Source: Pseudomonas lalkuanensis | GTDB lineage: Bacteria; Pseudomonadota; Gammaproteobacteria; Pseudomonadales; Pseudomonadaceae | NCBI RefSeq assembly: GCF_008807375.1 | Contig: NZ_CP043311.1 | Span: 3,886,001-3,950,000, forward strand | Length of the DNA stretch: 64,000 bases | Reading direction: 5' to 3' | Shown here: piece after piece, positions 7,882 through 15,960 of the stretch | How positions within the stretch are numbered: position 1 is the first letter of the stretch | Layout: every line of letters begins with the position of its first letter | Made by a program: the position numbers and the translations under genes | The notes under the pieces: model-generated | Told to the model about the DNA's origin: nothing | Database searches by the model: none | What the model saw: the letters and a program-made list of their open reading frames with translations, nothing else

Positions 7882-9552
7882 ATGACCCTGCACCTCAGCT
7901 TCGGCGAAGCCAGCGCCACCGGCCCGCGCGCGGAGAACCAGGACGCCTTGCGGGTGGTCACCCCGGCACCCGCGCTGGCTGCCAGCAAGGGCTACCTGTT
8001 CGCCCTGGCCGACGGCGTCAGCCAATGCGCCGACGGTGGCCTGGCTGCCCGCGCCACCTTGCAGGCCCTGGCGCTGGACTACTACTCCACCCCGGAAACC
8101 TGGGCTGTAGCCCAATCCCTGGACCGGCTGCTGGTGGCCCACAACCGCTGGCTCCAGGCCAACGGCGGCGGGCAGCCACTGCTCACCACCCTGACCGCCA
8201 TGGTGCTGCGCGGGCGCCGCTTCACCCTGGCCCATGTGGGCGACTGCCGCGCCTATCGCTGGGACGGCCGGCAGCTGACCCGCCTCAGCGAGGATCACGT
8301 CTGGGAACAGCCGGGCATGCAGCACGTGCTGAAGCGCGCTCTCGGTCTGGATCAGCACCTGGTGGTGGACTACCTCGATGGCGAACTCGCGGAGCGCGAG
8401 GGGTTCGTGCTGGTCAGCGACGGCGTCTGGGCCGTACTCGGCGACCAGGGCATCCAGCGCATTCTCCAGGATGAACAGGATCTCCCCGCCGCCGCCCAGG
8501 CACTGGTCAGCGCCGCACACCTGGCGGGCGGCCAGGACAATGCCAGCGCCCTGCTGGTTCGCGTCGACAACCTGCCCCAAGTGGGTCTGGCCGATACCCT
8601 GGCGCAGCTCGATCAATGGCCGCTGCCACCGCGCCTGCAGGAGGGCCACGACTTCGAGGGCTGGCAGGTGGACCGCCTGGTCGCCGAATCCCGCCAGTCC
8701 ATGGTCTATCGGGTACGCGATGGCCAGGACCGCCGCTGGCTGCTGAAGACCCTGCCCGCCAGCCGCCATGACGAACCGGCCGCCGCCCCGGCCCTGATGC
8801 TGGAAGAGTGGTTCCTGCGTCGTGTCGCCGGGCGTCACTTCCCCGAAGTGCATCCGCTGCCCGGGCGCCAGCATCTTTATTACGTGCAGCGCGAGTACGC
8901 CGGGCAGACGCTGGCCGAGCACCTGCGCCTCAGCGGCCCCATGGCGCTCCCGGAGTGGCTGGATATCGCCCCGCGCCTGCTCAAGGCGCTGGGCCAGCTG
9001 CACCGACGCAACATCCTGCACCGCGACGTCAAACCGGAGAACCTGCTTTGGGGTGATGACGGGGAGTTGCGCCTGCTGGATTTCGGCCTGGCCTATTGCC
9101 CCGGCCTGTCCCAGGACGAGGCGCATAGCCTGCCGGGCACCCCCAGCTATATCGCCCCGGAAGCCTTTTGCGGAACGCCACCGTCTCCCCGGCAGGATCT
9201 CTACGCCGCGGGCGTCACCCTTTACCACCTGCTTACCGGGCACTATCCCCACGGCGAAGTGGAAGCCTTCCAGCATCCACGATTCGGCACCCCCACACCG
9301 CCCAGCCGTTACCGTCCCGACCTGCCCGCCTGGCTCGACGAATGCCTGACGCGCGCGGTCGCTGCCGACCCGAACGAGCGCTACGAGACGATGGAGGAGT
9401 GGCTACTGGCGCTGGAACAAGGCGAACGCCGGGCCCTCACCGCGAAACCCAGGCCCTTGCTGGAACGCGAGCCGCTGAAGGTCTGGCGCGTACTGGCTCT
9501 GTTGTCCCTGCTACTCAATCTGGTGCTGCTGGTCACTCTCCTGCGCGGCTGA
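7882..9552 (+). CDS. PP2C phosphatase - Ser/Thr kinase fusion with C-terminal TM
   Basis: This 556-residue protein joins a PP2C phosphatase domain (about 1-235; ADGVS, GDCRAY, SDGVW, GQDNAS) to a eukaryotic-type kinase domain (about 260-520; Lys in WLLKTL, HRDVKPEN, LDFGLA, APE). A C-terminal hydrophobic segment (about 532-553) would anchor it with both domains in the cytoplasm. All main catalytic motifs appear intact. It lies between nasA and the nirB-like gene, as I recall for other Pseudomonas nitrate loci, so it probably regulates nitrate use (inference). ATG 7882 is the family-like start. Confidence 0.85.
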   Translation: MTLHLSFGEASATGPRAENQDALRVVTPAPALAASKGYLFALADGVSQCADGGLAARATLQALALDYYSTPETWAVAQSLDRLLVAHNRWLQANGGGQPLLTTLTAMVLRGRRFTLAHVGDCRAYRWDGRQLTRLSEDHVWEQPGMQHVLKRALGLDQHLVVDYLDGELAEREGFVLVSDGVWAVLGDQGIQRILQDEQDLPAAAQALVSAAHLAGGQDNASALLVRVDNLPQVGLADTLAQLDQWPLPPRLQEGHDFEGWQVDRLVAESRQSMVYRVRDGQDRRWLLKTLPASRHDEPAAAPALMLEEWFLRRVAGRHFPEVHPLPGRQHLYYVQREYAGQTLAEHLRLSGPMALPEWLDIAPRLLKALGQLHRRNILHRDVKPENLLWGDDGELRLLDFGLAYCPGLSQDEAHSLPGTPSYIAPEAFCGTPPSPRQDLYAAGVTLYHLLTGHYPHGEVEAFQHPRFGTPTPPSRYRPDLPAWLDECLTRAVAADPNERYETMEEWLLALEQGERRALTAKPRPLLEREPLKVWRVLALLSLLLNLVLLVTLLRG

Positions 9553-9640
9553 CGCACCAGTTCAGCGCATTCCGCTCCAGGAGGGTGCGGAGCGACCCAT
9601 GAGTCACAGCCCGGGACCGCACAACCCGAGACTTGCAGGG

Positions 9641-9658
9641 GTTGGCACGGCACCTGCA
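9641..9658 (+). promoter_or_regulatory. Candidate sigma-54 promoter of the nirB-like gene
   Basis: GTTGGCACGGCACCTGCA matches the consensus TTGGCACG-N4-TTGCA at all but one position (C for the first T of the -12 box). GG (9644-9645) and GC (9656-9657) are 10 bp apart. The start would be near 9669, upstream of the hexaloop hairpins. Confidence 0.8.
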
Positions 9659-9688
9659 AAGGCCATTTCGACAATCTACAAAAAGCGC

Positions 9689-9746
9689 CCGCCTCAACGA
9701 CGAGACGGCACTTTCCCGGTCGAACGGGACTTGGACAAAGGCGTCC
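9689..9746 (+). promoter_or_regulatory. NasT (ANTAR) dual-hexaloop RNA target, nirB leader
   Basis: P1 pairs CCGCCTC (9689-9695) with GAGACGG (9702-9708), with one C-A mismatch, around loop AACGAC. P2 pairs GGAC (9733-9736) with GTCC (9743-9746) around loop AAAGGC, the same loop as in the nasA leader. Both loops keep A1 and G4. An extra hairpin, TCCCG-GTCGAA-CGGGA (9714-9729), lies between them. P2 overlaps the terminator that starts at 9737. Confidence 0.8.
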
Positions 9747-9773
9747 TGCTGGCAACAGCGGGACGCCTTTTTT
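9737..9773 (+). terminator. Regulated intrinsic terminator in the nirB leader
   Basis: A 15-bp stem (9737-9751 with 9756-9770, one G-U pair) has a GCAA tetraloop and a run of six T (9768-9773). Its 5' arm begins with the P2 loop AAAGGC, so antitermination by NasT is expected. It ends 33 bp before the ATG at 9807. Confidence 0.9.
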
Positions 9774-9806
9774 GTTTGCTCGACGTTTATGCAGGAGTGC
9801 CCTGGC

Positions 9807-10907
9807 ATGAAGACATCCAAGCTGGTGGTGATCGGAAACGGCATGGCCGGAGTGCGTACCCTCGAAGAGCTGCTGAAACTCGCGCCGGCGCAATACCAGA
9901 TCACGGTTTTCGGCGCCGAACCCCACCCGAACTACAACCGCACCCTGCTCTCCCCGGTGCTGGCCGGCGAACACTCCTTCGAGGAGATCATCCTCAACGA
10001 CCTGGCGTGGTACGCGGATAACGGCATCGAACTCCTGCTGGGCCGCAAGGTGGTGAAGATCGATCGCCCGCGCCGCCAGGTGATAGCCGAAGATGGCACC
10101 TGCGCCGACTACGACCGACTGGTGATCGCCACCGGTTCCACGCCGAGCCGCCTGTCCATCCCTGGCAATCGACTGCAAGGCGTGATCGGCTACCGCGATA
10201 TCGCCGGCGCGCGCGCCATGATCGAAACGGCCCGCACCCACAGCCATGCCGTGGTGATAGGAGGCGGTCTGCTCGGCCTGGAAGCGGCCAACGGCCTCAA
10301 GCAACGCGGCATGGACGTGACCGTGGTGCACCTGCCCGACTGGCTGCTGGAGAAGCAACTCGACCAGTCGGCCGGCGACAAGCTGCTGCGCGCATTGCAG
10401 GCCCGGGGCATTCGTTTCCGCCTGGGCACGGCCACTGAAGAGTTGATCGACAATGGCAATGGCCAGGTATGTGCGGTGCAGCTGGCAGGCGGCGAGATCA
10501 TCACCGCCGACCTGGTGGTGATGGCGGCCGGCATCACGCCCAATACCGAACTCGCCGAAACGGCAGGCCTGCCCTGCAACCATGGCATCCTGGTCGACGA
10601 CACGCTGCAGACCTACGACCCGCGCATCTATGCCATCGGCGAATGCGCCAACCACCGCGGGGTTTCCTATGGACTGGTAGCGCCGCTGATGGAACAGGCC
10701 AAGGTCTGCGCCAATCACCTGGCAATGCTCGGTTTCGCCCGCTACCAGGGGGCGCGCATGGGCACTCGACTCAAGATCGCCGGTATCGAGATGTTCTGCG
10801 CTGGCGACCTCCCCCATGCCACTCACGCAGCCGAGGGCCACGAGGCGTGCCCCTTGCATGACTGGCAGATAGAACTGGCTTCCAACGACGTGCTCGCCTG
10901 GACCTGA
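9807..10907 (+). pseudogene. nirB: Truncated NirB-like FAD/NAD(P)H domain joined to a NirD-like tail
   Basis: The 366-residue product has a NirB-type nucleotide-disulphide reductase region: GNGMAGVRTLEELLK at the N-terminus, NYNRTLLSPVLAGE, GGGLLGLEAA (second dinucleotide site) and YAIGECANHRGVSYGLVAPL. It then breaks off near residue 335, just after LKIAGIEMFCAGD. The last residues, ACPLHDWQIELAS, look like the Rieske motif of NirD. The sirohaem/[4Fe-4S] half of NirB (normally about 800-850 residues) is missing. A deletion fusing nirB to nirD best explains this. It may still make a stable flavoprotein. CAGGAG precedes ATG 9807. Confidence 0.7.
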
Positions 10908-10944
10908 ATCAATTATGGAGCGCGATGCGCCCGGGAGATCTCCA

Positions 10945-11682
10945 ATGAACGGCAAAGTCTGGCTGGTAGGCGCGGGCCCTGGTGACCCCGAACTCCTCAC
11001 CCTGAAGGCAGTGAAGGCCTTGAATCAGGCGGATGTGGTGATGATCGACGACCTGGTCAATCCAGCCGTGCTGGAGCACTCCCCGACCGCCCGGGTCGTC
11101 CGCGTCGGCAAGCGTGGCGGCTGTCGCTCGACCCCCCAGGAATTCATCCATCGCCTGATGCTGCGCTATGCCCGCCAGGGCAAGTGCGTGGTGCGATTGA
11201 AAGGCGGCGACCCGTGCATCTTCGGTCGCGGTGGCGAAGAGGCCGAGTGGCTGGCCGAGCGCGGCATCGAGAGTGAGCTGGTCAATGGCATCACCGCAGG
11301 CCTGGCAGGGGCCACCAACTGCGGTGTCCCCCTCACCCTGCGCGGCATCAGCCGTGGCGTGACCCTGGTCACCGCCCACACCCAGGACGACAGCAGCCTC
11401 AACTGGGGCGCCCTGGCGCAATCGGGCACCACACTGGTGGTCTACATGGGTGTCGCGAAGCTGGCGGATATCCGGGAAGGCCTGCTGGCCGGCGGCATGA
11501 CCGGCGCCATGCCCGTGGCGATGATCGAGAACGCTTCCCTGCCCCAGCAACGGGAATGCCGCAGCACCCTCGCCCGCATGCAGGCCGACGCCAGGGCGTT
11601 CGAACTCAAGAGCCCGGCCATCCTGGTCATAGGTGAAGTCGCCGCAGCCGAAGCGATCCTCCCGATGGCGCAAAGCGCCTGA
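10945..11682 (+). CDS. cobA: Uroporphyrinogen-III C-methyltransferase (SUMT)
   Basis: This 245-residue SAM-dependent methylase converts uroporphyrinogen III to precorrin-2 for sirohaem and cobalamin. It shows VWLVGAGPGDPELLTLKA at the N-terminus, VRLKGGDPCIFGRGGEEA, and the downstream GITAGLAGA and YMGVAKL motifs. I chose ATG 10945 (GGGAGAT upstream) over 10915. In related loci it closes the nitrate operon, supplying sirohaem for nitrite reductase; here nitrite reductase is broken, so it may now serve other sirohaem or cobalamin needs. Confidence 0.92.
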   Translation: MNGKVWLVGAGPGDPELLTLKAVKALNQADVVMIDDLVNPAVLEHSPTARVVRVGKRGGCRSTPQEFIHRLMLRYARQGKCVVRLKGGDPCIFGRGGEEAEWLAERGIESELVNGITAGLAGATNCGVPLTLRGISRGVTLVTAHTQDDSSLNWGALAQSGTTLVVYMGVAKLADIREGLLAGGMTGAMPVAMIENASLPQQRECRSTLARMQADARAFELKSPAILVIGEVAAAEAILPMAQSA

Positions 11683-11712
11683 GTCTCTCTTCGCTCCTGC
11701 GAAGTAGTGCTT

Positions 11713-11735
11713 GCCCGGCGCTGCCGGGCTTTTTT
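11713..11735 (+). terminator. Terminator of the cobA transcript
   Basis: GCCCGGC / GCCGGGC forms a 7-bp stem with a GCT loop, followed by six T at 11730-11735. Confidence 0.85.
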
Positions 11736-11753
11736 ATGGGCGGGGGCTCAGGA

Positions 11754-11813
11754 GCGAATTCATTCGCAATACGGGGTCACGGGCCGCTCGCGGCACTTTG
11801 TGAATGAATTCGC
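11754..11813. repeat. REP-like inverted repeat pair
   Basis: GCGAATTCATTCGC (11754-11767) and GTGAATGAATTCGC (11800-11813) are inverted copies matching at 13 of 14 positions, 32 bp apart. The arms resemble the GAATTCATTCGC cores of repetitive extragenic palindromes common in Pseudomonas. It lies between convergent cobA and oprF. Confidence 0.6.
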
Positions 11814-11896
11814 GCCCGCAGAAAGACGGCTGTGCCGGTACCAGACAGCGGCGCTCGACATCGCCGTCTTCTTCCGGCACTTTTCTCCGGGCAAAG

Positions 11897-11922
11897 AAAA
11901 ACCCGGCCGAGGCCGGGTTTTT
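11897..11922. terminator. Bidirectional terminator between cobA and oprF
   Basis: AAAACCCGGCC and GGCCGGGTTTT flank a GA centre, giving a strong stem with A- and T-tracts on both sides. It mainly ends the minus-strand oprF transcript, 18 bp after its stop codon. Confidence 0.85.
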
Positions 11923-11939
11923 CCTGCGGCTCAAACCAA

Positions 11940-12992
11940 TTACTTGGCCTGGGCTTCTACTTCGGCTTCTACGCGGCGGTTAACAGCGCGGCCTTCAGCA
12001 GTGGCGTTGTCAGCAACCGGGCGGGTTTCGCCGTAGCCAACAGCGTTGACGCGCTCGCCACCAACACCGTACTGGTTGACCAGAACTTCACGAACGGCGT
12101 TTGCACGGCGCTCGGACAGCTTCTGGTTGTAGGCGTCGGTACCAACGGAGTCGGTGTGACCTTCAACGGTGGTGGTGGTAGCCGGGTACTGGTTCATGAA
12201 GTCAGCCAGGTTCTTGATGTCGCCGTAGCTTTCTTCTTTCACCTTGGACTTGTCGAAGTCGAACTTCACGTCCAGCTCAACGCGTACGACTTCGGCAACA
12301 GCCGGGCAGCCATCGGCATCAACGGTAACGTTGGCCGGGGTGTCCGGGCACTTGTCGACGTTGTCGCAAACGCCATCGTTGTCGCTGTCGGCGCACACTT
12401 CAGCAACCGGAGCCGGAGCCGGCTCGGCCTGCTTGGTGGAACCGCCGAAGTTCACGCCAACACCTACGCCAGCCATCCACTCGGCTTCCTGGGCGTCCAG
12501 GTTGTACATGCCGTCCAGGCTAGCCTTGGCGAAGAAGTTCTCGGTGAAGTAGTACTTCAGACCGGTACCAACGTTGGCGAAGGTGCTGTGGTCACGACCG
12601 GTACGCGGCGGGATGTTGCTGATGTTCTGATGGGCGAAGCCGGCAGAAACGTACGGACGCAGGCCAACACCCGGGGTGCCGAAGTGGTAAATGGCGTCCA
12701 GAGAGGCCAGGTTGCCCTTGATGTCCTTGTGGCCATCGGTACCGAAGGAGTCTTCGGAGGTCATGTCGTGGTATTCGCCGTACGACAGAGCCAGGGAGAC
12801 GTCGTCGGTCAGGTAGTAGCCTACCGAGCCGCCGTACAGGTTGCCGTTCTCGAGATCGCGAGAACTGTCGGTGAAGTAACGCTTACCGAAAGCTTCCACC
12901 TCAACTGCGCCTTGGCCCTGAGCCAGCGCGTTCAGCGAAAAGGCGGCAACAAGAGAGCCAACGGCTACGCCTAAGGTGTTTTTCAGTTTCAT
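11940..12992 (-). CDS. oprF: OprF major outer-membrane porin
   Basis: This 350-residue precursor has a signal peptide (about 1-24, ending ALAQG) and an N-terminal eight-strand beta-barrel (about 25-185). A linker with a calcium-type repeat follows (DSDNDGVCDNVDKCPDTP, four Cys nearby), then a C-terminal OmpA peptidoglycan-binding domain (GHTDSVGTDAYNQKLSERRA). OprF links the outer membrane to peptidoglycan and forms a slow porin. It lies 108 bp downstream of sigX on the same strand, and in Pseudomonas is partly SigX-dependent. Confidence 0.97.
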   Translation of the reverse strand: MKLKNTLGVAVGSLVAAFSLNALAQGQGAVEVEAFGKRYFTDSSRDLENGNLYGGSVGYYLTDDVSLALSYGEYHDMTSEDSFGTDGHKDIKGNLASLDAIYHFGTPGVGLRPYVSAGFAHQNISNIPPRTGRDHSTFANVGTGLKYYFTENFFAKASLDGMYNLDAQEAEWMAGVGVGVNFGGSTKQAEPAPAPVAEVCADSDNDGVCDNVDKCPDTPANVTVDADGCPAVAEVVRVELDVKFDFDKSKVKEESYGDIKNLADFMNQYPATTTTVEGHTDSVGTDAYNQKLSERRANAVREVLVNQYGVGGERVNAVGYGETRPVADNATAEGRAVNRRVEAEVEAQAK

Positions 12993-13019
12993 CCGTAAAT
13001 CCCCATCTTGGTGGTCAGT

Positions 13020-13047
13020 AAGTTGTCGAACAATCTCCGGACAACTT
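13020..13047. promoter_or_regulatory. Inverted repeat in the sigX-oprF spacer
   Basis: AAGTTGTC and GACAACTT are perfect 8-bp inverted repeats with a 12-nt spacer, 28 bp upstream of the oprF ATG. It could be a hairpin in the oprF leader RNA or a protein-binding site. It has no T-tract on the minus strand and does not look like a terminator. Confidence 0.4.
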
Positions 13048-13100
13048 GGGCGGCAATTCTAGCAGAACACGCCGGCCCATAAGAGATAATTTTTCCCGAA

Positions 13101-13691
13101 CTAAGTTTCAGCGAGTCCGGAAAATTTTTCGCGAAGGCGATCGAGCGCACGCTTGTAGCGCATTTTTGTAGCGCTCAAGCCCATATGCATAATGTCTGCA
13201 ATCTCCTGGAACTCAAGCTCTGCGACAAAACGTAGCACCAGAATTTCCCTGTCAATGGGGTTGACATGTACGAGCCATCGCTCCAGACCGCCGCGCTCCT
13301 CGACCTTGGGGGCTTTCTCGTCGGAGGCTTCTTCAAGAGGATCCAGACTCAGCGCGTCAAGTAAACGTCGCTTTCGGCGCTCTTTCCGATATTGGGTAAT
13401 GCACTCGTTGTACGTGATGCTATATAGCCATGTCTTGAACTTCGACTTGCCTTCGAAGTTCTTCAACCCATAAAGCACCTTCAGCATCACTTCCTGGCAG
13501 ACATCATCTGCGTCGCGGTCGTTGCCTAAATAGCGGGCACAGACGTTGAACAAGGTGCGCTGATAGCGCCGCATCAATTCTTCATAGGCGCGAGTGACAT
13601 GGAACAGCTCGACATGCGCACGCTCCACGAGCTCTTCATCGGAGAGCTCGCGTGGGTCATAGCGCAAGGAAAGCGATTGGGGCTTGTTCAA
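13101..13691 (-). CDS. sigX: ECF sigma factor SigX
   Basis: This 196-residue ECF sigma factor has region 2 at about 35-105 (YLGNDRDADDVCQEVMLKVL, FKTWLYSITYN) and region 4 at about 135-190 (VNPIDREILVLRFVAELEFQEIA). SigX responds to envelope stress and drives oprF and membrane-lipid genes. The most family-like N-terminus, MNKPQSLSLRYDPRE, begins at a TTG with no clear Shine-Dalgarno, so the exact start is uncertain. No anti-sigma gene follows; cmpX-crfX-cmaX lie upstream, as in other pseudomonads. Confidence 0.93.
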   Translation of the reverse strand: MNKPQSLSLRYDPRELSDEELVERAHVELFHVTRAYEELMRRYQRTLFNVCARYLGNDRDADDVCQEVMLKVLYGLKNFEGKSKFKTWLYSITYNECITQYRKERRKRRLLDALSLDPLEEASDEKAPKVEERGGLERWLVHVNPIDREILVLRFVAELEFQEIADIMHMGLSATKMRYKRALDRLREKFSGLAET

Positions 13692-13787
13692 AACGGGTCG
13701 GGCCGACAGTCAGGTCAAAAGCCGCCGGGGGCGCGGGGTTCGCGCACCCTGTCTGGCGGCATACATTAGCAGGGAAAAGCCGTCGTG

Positions 13788-14612
13788 TTAGCGGCTGGTT
13801 ACCCGTTGATCGAGCAAAGTACGATTCGACACCGATACCAGCTCACCCTCTTCGGTAAGCAGCAGGGTTTTCACCGTACCGATTTCCTCGATCTGCCCTT
13901 CGACATCACCGACCTTGACTTGTTGCCCGACCTGATAGAGCTCACGCACGTAGATGCCGGCGAGGATCTGCCCGGCGATTTCGCGACTGCCAAGACCCAA
14001 CGCCAGCGCCGCCGCCAGACCGATGGAAATCAGCACGATGGCGATGACGTTGTTCAGCAGGTCGGTCTTGACCTCCAGTTGGCCGATGGCAACGGAGATA
14101 CTGATGATGATGACCAGCCCCTGGGCGATGCGGCCCAGCCCGTGGGCGTATTCCAGGCCAACACCTTCGGCCGCGCCGCGCACCAGGCCGCTGACCAGTT
14201 GCGCCAGCAGGACGCCAGCCAGCAGCACGAGCGCCGCCCCCAGCACCTTGGGCAGGTAGAGGGCGAGCACGTCGAGGGTAGCCGAAACGCGGTCCAGACC
14301 AAGCGATTCGGCTGCGGAGACCAGGAAGATCAGCAACACGAACCAGTAGACGATCTTGCCGATCAGGGTGGAAACCGGCACCTGGATGCCAGCGCGGGCC
14401 AGCATCTTGGTCAGGCCGGTACCGGCCATCAGGCGATCCAGTCCCACCTTGGCCAGCAGCTTGGACAGCAGGGTATCCAGCAGCTTGGCCACCACGAAGC
14501 CCAGCAGTACCACCACCAGCGCGCCGAACAGGCGCGGGATGAAGCCCGCCACCGGTGTCCACACCGAGGTCATGGCGTTAACAAGTCCTTGGGTCCAGGG
14601 GTCGAATTCCAT
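13788..14612 (-). CDS. cmpX: CmpX, MscS-like mechanosensitive channel protein
   Basis: This 274-residue membrane protein has an N-terminal amphipathic segment and about four helices (for example FIPRLFGALVVVLLGFVVAKLLD). A C-terminal small beta domain typical of MscS-like channels follows (GQQVKVGDVEGQIEEIGTVK, VSVSNRTLLDQRVTS). CmpX is a cytoplasmic-membrane protein linked to SigX activity. I chose the ATG at 14612 over the TTG at 14618. It starts 2 bp after crfX ends and is probably cotranscribed with it. Confidence 0.9.
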   Translation of the reverse strand: MEFDPWTQGLVNAMTSVWTPVAGFIPRLFGALVVVLLGFVVAKLLDTLLSKLLAKVGLDRLMAGTGLTKMLARAGIQVPVSTLIGKIVYWFVLLIFLVSAAESLGLDRVSATLDVLALYLPKVLGAALVLLAGVLLAQLVSGLVRGAAEGVGLEYAHGLGRIAQGLVIIISISVAIGQLEVKTDLLNNVIAIVLISIGLAAALALGLGSREIAGQILAGIYVRELYQVGQQVKVGDVEGQIEEIGTVKTLLLTEEGELVSVSNRTLLDQRVTSR

Positions 14613-14614
14613 GT

Positions 14615-14863
14615 TCAATCAGCCTTATCTGCAGAACGGACAGAAGCATTGCGGCGCGAAACGGGCGCCAGATGGGGCGAGCCATTGTTGAGGGCGATCA
14701 TCATCGCCTCGAGCCAGTGGCCCATGAGGCTGAACAGATCCCCGGCGCCCACCTGACGATTGGCGGTCTTGAGCACGCGGCCCAGGGTTGCGTCGTCGTC
14801 GTGGTCGGAGTGCGGAGACGCCTTGAGCAGGTCCCGCAGGGATTCTTCGAAGGGATCGTGCAT
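14615..14863 (-). CDS. crfX: CrfX, small cytoplasmic protein of the sigX cluster
   Basis: The 82-residue product begins MHDPFEESLRDLLK and is acidic in its N-terminal half (DHDDD), with a central helical stretch GDLFSLMGHWLEAMMIALN and a basic, disordered tail. I know no biochemical function. It is identified by length and by position between cmaX and cmpX. GAGG lies 6 bp upstream of ATG 14863, which I prefer to the GTG at 14869. Confidence 0.8.
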   Translation of the reverse strand: MHDPFEESLRDLLKASPHSDHDDDATLGRVLKTANRQVGAGDLFSLMGHWLEAMMIALNNGSPHLAPVSRRNASVRSADKAD

Positions 14864-14917
14864 GCGCACCTCACGTGGATATGTCGGCTAGACGTGGCTG
14901 GAGCGGGTCGGGTCACA

Positions 14918-15913
14918 TCAGAGCCAGCGAAGCCGACGGAACAGCCATAACTGGAAACCCGCGATTCCGAGGATCAGCAGGCAGGCCAGGATGAAGCCGT
15001 AAGGCGTGTCATCTCCTGGAATACCGCGCACGTTCATGCCCAGCAGGCCTGTGATGAAACTCAGCGGCAGGAAGAAACCCGTCGTGATGCCGAGCAGGTA
15101 CATGGTGCGGCTGGTGCGCTCGCCCTGTCGGCGACTCTCGCTTTCCAGCACCAGGCCGATGCGCTCGCGGATCAGCTCCAGCTCTTCCAGGTAACGGGTC
15201 AATCGGTTGTTCAGTTCGTTCCAGTAATCGCTGTCGTCTTCGACGAACCAGGGCATCCGGCTGCGCGCCAGTTGCCCGTAGATGTCCCGCTGGGGTGCGA
15301 GGAAACGCTTGAGTCCCGCTGCCCGCCGGCGGATCTGCAACATCAGGTCGTGGTCCGGGCGGAAGCGCTCGTTGTTGTCGAGATGCTCTTCCTGTTCGTC
15401 GATCTTCTCCGACAACTCGGCCACCAGCGAATCGATCTTGTCAGTCAGGTGCTCGGCCAGATACAGCATCACCTCGGACGCCACCTTCGGGCCGGTGCCC
15501 CTGGCCCACTGCTCGATCAGCTCATCGGTGGCGTGCAATGGCCGCAGGCGCAGAGAGAGGATGCGCTGCGACGAGGCGAAGATGCGCACCGAGACCATGT
15601 CCTCCGGCACCGCCCCCGGATTCAGGTTCACGCCACGCAGGAACAGCAGAAGTTCATCACCAGGCTGGACCAGCATGCGTGGCCGCGTGCTTTCCTCCAG
15701 CAGCAGGTCGCAGGTGAACTCGGACAATCCGCTCTGCTCACGCAGCCAGCGTCGCGCCAACGGGTGGCTGCGATCCCAGTGCAGCCAGACGCTCTGCTCC
15801 GGCCTCAACTGCAGATCGGCCAGCGCCTCGCGGGAGATCGGCTCGGCCCCGCCCTGCCCGTCCAGCACGAAGGCATGTACCAGCCCCCACTGGGCGTTCT
15901 GTTCCTCGAACAT
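14918..15913 (-). CDS. cmaX: CmaX, CorA/ZntB-family cation transporter
   Basis: The 331-residue protein has a long cytoplasmic alpha/beta and coiled-coil domain followed by two C-terminal membrane helices. The pore signature GMNVRGIPG, after the first helix (about residue 295), corresponds to the GMN motif of CorA/ZntB proteins. These form pentameric Mg2+, Zn2+ or Co2+ channels; the ion cannot be assigned. AAGGAGACTGA precedes the ATG. It appears to be first of a cmaX-crfX-cmpX unit reading towards sigX, separated from rraA by a terminator. Confidence 0.88.
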   Translation of the reverse strand: MFEEQNAQWGLVHAFVLDGQGGAEPISREALADLQLRPEQSVWLHWDRSHPLARRWLREQSGLSEFTCDLLLEESTRPRMLVQPGDELLLFLRGVNLNPGAVPEDMVSVRIFASSQRILSLRLRPLHATDELIEQWARGTGPKVASEVMLYLAEHLTDKIDSLVAELSEKIDEQEEHLDNNERFRPDHDLMLQIRRRAAGLKRFLAPQRDIYGQLARSRMPWFVEDDSDYWNELNNRLTRYLEELELIRERIGLVLESESRRQGERTSRTMYLLGITTGFFLPLSFITGLLGMNVRGIPGDDTPYGFILACLLILGIAGFQLWLFRRLRWL

Positions 15914-15929
15914 TCAGTCTCCTTGGAAG

Positions 15930-15953
15930 AAAAAGCCCGGCTTTCGCCGGGCT
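15930..15953 (-). terminator. Terminator of the rraA-homologue transcript
   Basis: On the minus strand AGCCCGGC-GAAA-GCCGGGCT is an 8-bp stem with a GAAA tetraloop followed by TTTT. It lies just after the rraA stop and before cmaX. Confidence 0.85.
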
Positions 15954-15960
15954 CGCTGGG

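Noticed and set aside
9599..10021. Short plus-strand frame over the nirB leader
   Set aside because: It runs through the RNA hairpins and terminator and into the nirB-like gene in another frame, with no family match.
11832..12974. A 380-codon plus-strand frame across oprF
   Set aside because: It mirrors oprF codon periodicity on the opposite strand; its Val/Gly/Asn-rich product has no domain.
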